From Larix sibirica (lineage: Eukaryota > Streptophyta > Pinopsida > Pinales > Pinaceae): a stretch of 14,170 bases of DNA. Made by a program: the position numbers and the translations under genes. The notes beneath the pieces were generated by a model. The model did not search any database. It saw only the letters and a list, made by a program, of their open reading frames with translations, and was not told where the DNA came from. The stretch lies in NCBI GenBank assembly GCA_004151065.3, contig NWUY0300061401.1:1-14170 (forward strand), in the 5' to 3' direction. Shown piece after piece: positions 9,716-14,170 of this stretch (its first letter is position 1; the number at the start of each line of letters is the position of its first letter).

Positions 9716-10040
9716 TGTTGGAGGAGCCTAGTCGACTGGCTAACTAAGTCCTCCACCGACTATGGTCAGCCCAAAGCCGTTCGTCGATTAGTCGACTAAC
9801 TGGGAAGTTGTAACTGAATAACTATTTGTAATCAATATAAATATGTTGTAGAGATGACAACATAATATATCTCTGCATTGATACTACACTCTATTTTGGT
9901 CCCATTAATACAAGATCTATTTGCAATTGTCCCACTTACTCTCTTATGTATGATTGTATAATGTGTGTGTGTATGTGACTCTTTCTTCATATTAATATAT
10001 TGTACTACTGTTAATCGATGCGACCCCCTAGATTACAGCA
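9716..10040 (+). mobile_element. Short 5' LTR (325 bp) of a Ty3/gypsy-like element
   Basis: The left end is TGTTGG and the right end CAGCA; the second copy of the right end (11492-11496) reads CAACA, the exact complement of TGTTG. Immediately downstream is a primer-binding-site-like motif, then a leader and gag. Inside are TTAGTCGACTAA (a perfect 12-base palindrome, 9788-9799), AGTCGACT (9730-9737), a GTTGTAACT motif and TATAAATAT at 9836-9844, followed by a pyrimidine-rich stretch and a short TG run. The flanking bases CAGCT (9711-9715) would be the target duplication if the far end were visible. At 325 bp it is short for Tat/Athila-type elements. Confidence 0.65.
9836..9844 (+). promoter_or_regulatory. 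TATA box of the 325-bp LTR
   Basis: TATAAATAT is the same nine bases as in the 877-bp LTR. It lies about 200 bp before the LTR end and 28 bp after the start of GTTGTAACT. Confidence 0.55.
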
Positions 10041-10059
10041 TTGGTTCCATCACTAGTTG
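10041..10059 (+). other. Primer-binding-site-like motif, copy 1
   Basis: TTGGTTCCATCACTAGTTG directly follows the LTR end. The second copy (11497-11515, TTGGTTCCATTGCTGGTAG) is closer to the TTGGCGCCGTTGCCGGGGA motif found after many plant Tat/Athila LTRs, differing mostly by C/T and G/A changes. The assignment is tentative. Confidence 0.4.
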
Positions 10060-10093
10060 TACACAATTGTGAAGAAATGAGGAAGATGCATAA

Positions 10094-11489
10094 ATGATAA
10101 TCGAAAGAGAGATTCGAGAGTGGTGGGACAAGAAAGTATCAAACTATATTCAAAATTATGCAAGACAGAACAAGATGACACTAGCATAAGTAAGGGAAAA
10201 TTTATTCACTAAATCCCATGAAAAATTCATAGAAACTATTCCCTATTTGATAAAGAAGTTCCTTATTGATATTCATGACCAAATTGGATGGCCATAATGA
10301 AAAGTTATTGATGCAAAATATATTTAATGGAGGAAGAAAAAAATTGTACGAATGGTTCGAGAAAAATTGTGAATACTTTTGTGAAGAACAAGCCATCGAG
10401 GACAGAGTATTTGCTAATAAAACCCGACGTAAGTTTTACATTGACCTCCATGAGGGGTTTTTTTCTTCTGTACCAAGCTTTTTATACAAATTTATGATTG
10501 AGAACGGCTTCGGACACATCGTCCAACCTCAACCACCATTAGCAGAGCACTTGACGACACAGCGGGAAAAGAAACAAAAATAATGGTAGCGGTTCGTCAA
10601 CGAACGATGGTGGGAGTACTTCCTAAATAAATGATGACCATTTTCAACACCATATTCATCGACCAATAAGAGTTAGGTCGGAAATGGGGGGGTTCGCTGA
10701 AGACGTGTTCTGAATAAAGAAGCTTAAGGTTAGTCGATGAAAAAAATTAAGGCCTCAAAAAATTTGAGTTCGCTGCCGAGAAACAAATGTCCAGTCGTGC
10801 ACAAGCAAACATCATATATACAAAGAATAGAAAGAGAAAAAATGTGTAGACAACGAGCACAGTTGAGGGAGATTTCCAGTCCGTTCCAAAATAAGAGAAG
10901 TTTGAAAAGTCAAAAGAAATGATCGAGAAGGAAAAATTCATACTTGAGTAGAGGGAAATTCGACCAGTTGAAGAAGAAGGTGAGGCTCCAACATTGGAAG
11001 AGCGGTCAAAAGCAATGGTTTTGACCCCCCGGACCTTGTGTATTGCAATCCCAGATGATTCTACTCCTTTCAATTCTATGCCTATGATAATGATGACTAG
11101 GCCGATCATCATACAAATAGTTGAGCACGAGATGGGATTTAAACTAGACAATATTAGTATATGGAATAGACTAGACCAATGTGGAAGAATTGCAAATAGA
11201 TTGATGATCCGACGACTAGAACAAGGTAACTGGATTACATTCAGACCTGATTTCGGAAGACACTCTTTTAATTTATTTTATTCAGAACACACTGATGTAC
11301 CCCCCTGCCAACAACATTATTGATAGGACCAACTAACTTGTCGGAGCACCAACCCGACAAAGAAGCGCCTGTAGAAGAAATATGCTTGTTGTGTAGCAGT
11401 TGCATTCATCAAAAGTCACCAGTAGTCAACTAATAGTAAGTCCTTTTAACAATCAGTCGATAAGCCCTAAAATTCAAGGCAAGATTTGG
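10094..11489 (+). pseudogene. 5' part of a Ty3/gypsy-like gag, copy 1 (decayed, no core)
   Basis: A frame opens at ATG 10094 and runs to TAA at 10295-10297, with one earlier TAA at 10187-10189. A +1 shift near 10292 continues it through the open block to 10583. A further open block at 10994-11323 (LTPRTLCIAIPDDS ... GRHSFNLFYSEH) is intact. Two related blocks, starting REWW (10115-10291) and YEWF (10347-10520), share the pattern EW[WF]..., then F...P...[KY]F[LM]I; a possible third start (RWWEYFLNK) lies at about 10604-10630. No zinc knuckle or gag core occurs before the N at 11490. At TAA 10187 the other copy reads CAA (Gln). The gag assignment rests on continuity of the second copy with the core; the function of this part is unknown. 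Confidence 0.6.
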
Positions 11490-11490
11490 N
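11490..11490. other. Single N at the junction of the 1,456-bp repeats
   Basis: The ambiguous base sits between the end of copy 1 and the last six LTR bases (acaaca) that begin copy 2. Copy 1 is still homologous to copy 2's continuation right up to the N, and copy 2 lacks the rest of its LTR. A contig end within a repetitive LTR is the simplest explanation. Confidence 0.85.
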
Positions 11491-12945
11491 ACAACATTGG
11501 TTCCATTGCTGGTAGTACACAATTATGAACAAATGAGGAAGATGCATAAATGATGACCGAAAGAGAAATCCGAGAGTGGTGGGAAAAGAAAGTAGAAAAC
11601 TATATTGAAAATTATGCAAGATGGAACAAGATGACACTAGTGCAAGCAAGGGATAAATTCTTCAATGAAGCCCATGAAAAATTCATAGAGAGTGTTCCCT
11701 GTGAGATAAAGAAGTTCTTGATCGTTGTTCATTACCAAATTGGATGGACATAATGAAAAGTTGTTGATGCAAAATATCTTTAACAAAGGAAGAATAAATT
11801 TGTATGAATGTTTTGATAAAATTTGTGAAGACTTTTGCAAAAAACAAGTCATCCAGGACAAAGTATCTATTGATAAAACCCTATGTAAGTTTTACACTGA
11901 TCTCCATGAGGGTTTTTACTGTTATGTATCAAGATTTCTATACAATTCTTTGATTCAGAACAATGTCGGACACATCATACAACCTTGACCACCATTAGAA
12001 GAGAACACAACGACACAATGGGAAAATAAATAAAAAGAGTGGGAGTAGTTCATCAATGAACAAGAGTGGGAGTACTTCCTAAATAAATGACGACCATTAC
12101 CGAAATCACATTTTTCAACCAATAAGAGTCAAGTTGACAATGGGGGGGGTTGTTGAAGATGTGTTATGAATAAAGAAGCTTAAGGTTAGTCGATGAAACA
12201 AATGAAGGCCTCTAAAAATTTGATTCTGCTATAATGAAACAAATGTCCAGTCGTACACAAGCAAACAACATATATACACATAATAGAAAGAGAAAACAGA
12301 TGCAGACAAGAAGAGAAGTTGAGGGATATTTTGAGTCCATTACAAAATAAGAGAATTTTGAAGAAATCAGAAGAAATGATCAAACGACCAAAATTTCTGT
12401 CTGAGTGGAGGTAAATTCGACTAGTTGAAGAAAAAGGTGAGGTGCTGACATTAGAAGAATGGATAAAAGAAATAGTGTTGACCCCCTAGACCATGTGTAT
12501 TGCAATCCCGAATGATTCAACTACCGTTAGTTTTGTACCTATGATAACGACGACCAATCCGACCACCAGGAAAATAGTTGAGCATGACATGGGATTACAA
12601 CCAGACGATATTAGTATATGGAATTGAATAGACCAATGTGGACAAATTACAGATAGATTGATGATCCAATAGTTAGAACGAGGTAACTAGATTACATTCA
12701 CACCTTAGTTCAGAAGACACTCTTTTAATTTATTTTATTCAGAACACATTGAATTACCCCCCTCCAACAACATTATTGATAGAACCATCCAACTCATCGG
12801 AGCACCGAACTAGAAAAGAAGCATATGTAGAGTAAATACTCTTGTCGTGGAAGCCGTCGCATTCATCATAAGTCACCATTATCCAGCTAATAGTAAGTCC
12901 TTTTAACAATCAGTTGGTAAGTCCTAAGATTCATAAAGGAAGAAA
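11491..12945 (+). repeat. Tandem copy 2 of the LTR-end/leader/5' gag unit
   Basis: This is the partner of 10035-11489. It begins with 'acaaca', then the primer-binding-like motif at 11497, leader, ATG 11550 and the two-block 5' gag. It continues without a break into the gag core, so this copy shows the true order of the element. Confidence 0.85.
11550..12945 (+). pseudogene. 5' part of the Ty3/gypsy-like gag, copy 2
   Basis: ATG 11550 opens a frame to 11753 containing REWWEKKVENYIENYA, with CAA (Gln) at 11643 where copy 1 has a stop. The same +1 shift as in copy 1 then leads into the block to 11988 (YECFDK ... HEGFYCYVSRFLY). Beyond this the frame can be followed with scattered TAG/TAA/TGA stops through a Lys/Arg/Glu-rich helical stretch (about 12270-12480). 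It then passes a part matching copy 1's intact 10994-11323 block (ISIWN*IDQCGQ, GN*ITFTP). Here GN* is TAG against TGG (Trp) in copy 1, so decay acts on both strands. I do not recognise this N-terminal region in other gag proteins. It leads into the core at 12947. Confidence 0.6.
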
Positions 12946-13713
12946 TATGGTTGTGCATCTTATAGTAAATAATCCTATTTTCGAAGGATATGGAGATCCT
13001 AAAAATAATTGGCGTGTGTGTGAATACTTGTGGCAATCTAACCTCATTGATGATGAAAATCAGCAAATTGCACAGTTTGCAAGTGGGCTCATAAATCATG
13101 CTCTCACGTGGTATATGATTTTTTTGGAAGAAGGTCCAAAAAAAAAGAAGCAAATAAAGATGCCTTTCTAGACCAAATCAAGGTCGACGATTCAAATCAT
13201 TTGGCAAGACACCCACTGAAGTAGATTAAACAAAGAGTGGGAGAATCAATTTGAGAATATGATAGAAGATTTAAATATATCCTAAGTCAAATTCCTGCGA
13301 AGATAGACCCTGCTATAGCAATTCAATTTTTTTTCGACAGTCTAGTTGAAAGAATAAGAAATCCACTACTTATGCATGACTACATAGTTTATGAAGATTC
13401 CATGAAGAAAGCACTAAGAATGGAATAAAAATCAAACCATTCAATTTTCACCATCAATAGAGAGCTGCAAGATAGAATTGAGAGGATGGAGAAATCGAAG
13501 CAAGACTTGATTCTGTGAAATAATGACATGTGGTACACTATATGCTCTAATGAAGAACACACTAAAGGCATATTCCCATATGATGATAGGAGAAGTTACC
13601 ACAATAATTATAATGTTCATCAAAGAGACATGAAAATACCTGAAGATATACTGACTACTTTCCCAAAAGAAAGAAATCCAAAGAATTTCTAGTCAGTTCA
13701 GGAAACTTACTTT

Positions 13714-13758
13714 TGCGACATATGCGAAATATTTGAGCCACATTCGACTACAAATTGT
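13714..13758 (+). other. Zinc knuckle 1 of gag
   Basis: CDICEIFEPHSTTNC keeps both first cysteines, His and last Cys in a CX2CX5HX4C arrangement. This is one residue longer between Cys2 and His than the usual CX2CX4HX4C, so metal binding would be doubtful even without the stops. Confidence 0.7.
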
Positions 13759-13791
13759 CCATATAGCATTGGCAATGTCAAGCCAAAGTGG

Positions 13792-13833
13792 CGTGGAATC
13801 TGCCGAATGGCAGAACATACAACTGTTGAATGC
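13792..13833 (+). other. Zinc knuckle 2 of gag, first Cys replaced by Arg
   Basis: RGICRMAEHTTVEC fits CX2CX4HX4C except that the first position is CGT (Arg) where TGT (Cys) is expected. The remaining Cys, His and Cys are in place. Confidence 0.7.
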
Positions 13834-14022
13834 ACAAAGAATTTGAAGACCAAATCAAATCACCACACCGTCTACGAGACGCAGACAATTGATCAAATAG
13901 GTCGGGACAATCGCAACAATGAATACTGGAAAAATGGAAACAAATGACGAGGGGGATACAATGGTAGAGGAAGAAACTATAATAATTGGGGATACTGAAC
14001 ACCAAGTCGAAGTCGACTGCAC

Positions 14023-14064
14023 TTCTTTGTATGTTTAAGTTAGGAACATTTGAGTCGAGATTGT
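14023..14064 (+). other. Zinc knuckle 3 of gag, broken
   Basis: Cys at 14032, His at 14047 and Cys at 14062 (EHLSRDC) keep the X4/X4 spacing. The first Cys position reads TTC (Phe), and a TAG at 14041 falls inside the knuckle. Confidence 0.6.
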
Positions 14065-14094
14065 CCAGGTAAGGACAAGGAAGACTTAATTTTT

Positions 14095-14136
14095 TTTACG
14101 AAGTGTGTAGTGGGGGAGCACAATCTTGAAGAGTGC
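14095..14136 (+). other. Zinc knuckle 4 of gag, first Cys replaced by Phe
   Basis: FTKCVVGEHNLEEC fits CX2CX4HX4C except for TTT (Phe) at the first position, one base from TGT (Cys). It is followed by CPIMLDALNK, a typical plant gag tail after the last knuckle. Confidence 0.6.
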
Positions 14137-14170
14137 CCCATAATGTTAGATGCTCTCAATAAAAGAAAAA

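Larger units (their letters stand above)
10035..11489 (+). repeat. Tandem copy 1 of the LTR-end/leader/5' gag unit (about 1,456 bp)
   Basis: This aligns with 11491-12945 at an offset of 1456-1457, about 85-90% identical by eye in the parts I compared. It starts with the last six bases of the LTR (acagca) and ends at the N at 11490, just where the gag core would begin. It is diverged, unlike the 3.64-kb repeat, so it is not a plain contig overlap. The two copies may be separate family members joined at the N, or haplotypes, or a genuine old tandem. Confidence 0.85.
12947..14170 (+). pseudogene. gag: Ty3/gypsy-type gag core and zinc-knuckle region, decayed and cut by window end
   Basis: This is the retrotransposon gag domain followed by nucleocapsid, which would package element RNA in a cytoplasmic particle. 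From 12967 the frame reads NNPIFEGYGDPKNNWRVC, then AQFASGLINHALTWYM, the typical start of plant gag cores. A nine-A run at 13138-13146 causes a frameshift; in the new frame come YDRRFKYILSQIP (13258) and a Met-rich helical part. Next are CCHC-type knuckles at about 13714, 13792, 14023 and 14095, with a Gly/Arg/Asn linker (RGGYNGRGRNYNNWG) between the second and third. Eight in-frame stops follow the shift: 13222 TAG, 13252 TGA, 13426 TAA, 13516 TGA, 13690 TAG, 13945 TGA, 13996 TGA, 14041 TAG. No protease or pol lies inside the window. Confidence 0.85.

Noticed and set aside
9961-9977. TG dinucleotide run as a meaningful microsatellite
   Set aside because: Only about six imperfect units; too short to matter beyond marking the LTR's R-U5.
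10747-11151. Minus-strand 134-codon frame opposite gag
   Set aside because: Its Ser/Phe-rich composition is the antisense of Lys/Glu-rich gag codons, and the matching stretch of gag copy 2 lacks the frame.
7119-14170. Alternative genetic code with TAA/TAG read as Gln
   Set aside because: Many stops do sit at Gln positions, but TGA stops also occur inside the gag core (13252, 13516, 13945, 13996), a TAG replaces Trp (TGG) between the gag copies, and frameshifts are common. Ordinary decay explains all of these.
1-14170. CRISPR array, tRNA or rRNA genes, prokaryotic operons
   Set aside because: No short regularly spaced repeats, no tRNA A/B box plus cloverleaf, no conserved rRNA blocks and no clustered intact frames with ribosome-binding sites were seen.

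Overview
This window looks like transposon-rich DNA from a plant nuclear genome, probably a large-genome seed plant; the species cannot be told from the sequence. The evidence is AT-rich sequence, plant-type LTR retrotransposon signals (an initiator-Met primer-binding site, TG...CA LTRs with TATAAATAT boxes), a decayed Ty3/gypsy-type gag with zinc knuckles, and no open reading frame long enough to be an intact gene. I found no intact host gene, rRNA, tRNA, CRISPR array or prokaryote-like operon.

Layout. Bases 1-6212 hold two near-identical direct copies of a 2,572-bp segment (1-2572 and 3641-6212, offset 3640). Copy A stops exactly at the NN gap at 2573-2574. Each copy carries a decayed minus-strand reading frame of unknown family with a strongly acidic tract, then a plus-oriented LTR beginning TGTTGG. 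In copy B this LTR is complete (5528-6404) and is followed directly by TGGTATCAGAGC, the classic plant primer-binding site for initiator tRNA-Met. Bases 6417-7118 hold no recognisable gene. Bases 7119-9715 carry a second, unrelated decayed minus-strand reading frame with an acidic tract and a helical C-terminal half. It is cut at 9715/9716 by a short plus-oriented LTR (9716-10040).

That LTR leads into a decayed Ty3/gypsy-type element. A leader plus 5' gag region of about 1,456 bp occurs twice (10035-11489 and 11491-12945) with a single N at 11490 between them. Only the second copy runs on into the gag core (12947 onward) and four decayed CCHC knuckles at the right edge. The part upstream of the core encodes two related 'EWW/EWF' blocks, apparently an internally duplicated domain that I do not recognise.

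How it fits together. The window is best read as several old, probably methylation-silenced retroelements, some nested. Most in-frame stops replace Gln (CAA/CAG to TAA/TAG) or Arg (CGA to TGA), which fits C-to-T decay. Both places with ambiguous bases coincide exactly with repeat boundaries, so the two large 'tandem duplications' may be assembly joins rather than biology. The most interesting candidates are the two unrecognised minus-strand protein families, the duplicated N-terminal domain of the gypsy-like gag, and the palindrome-rich promoter region of the 877-bp LTR.
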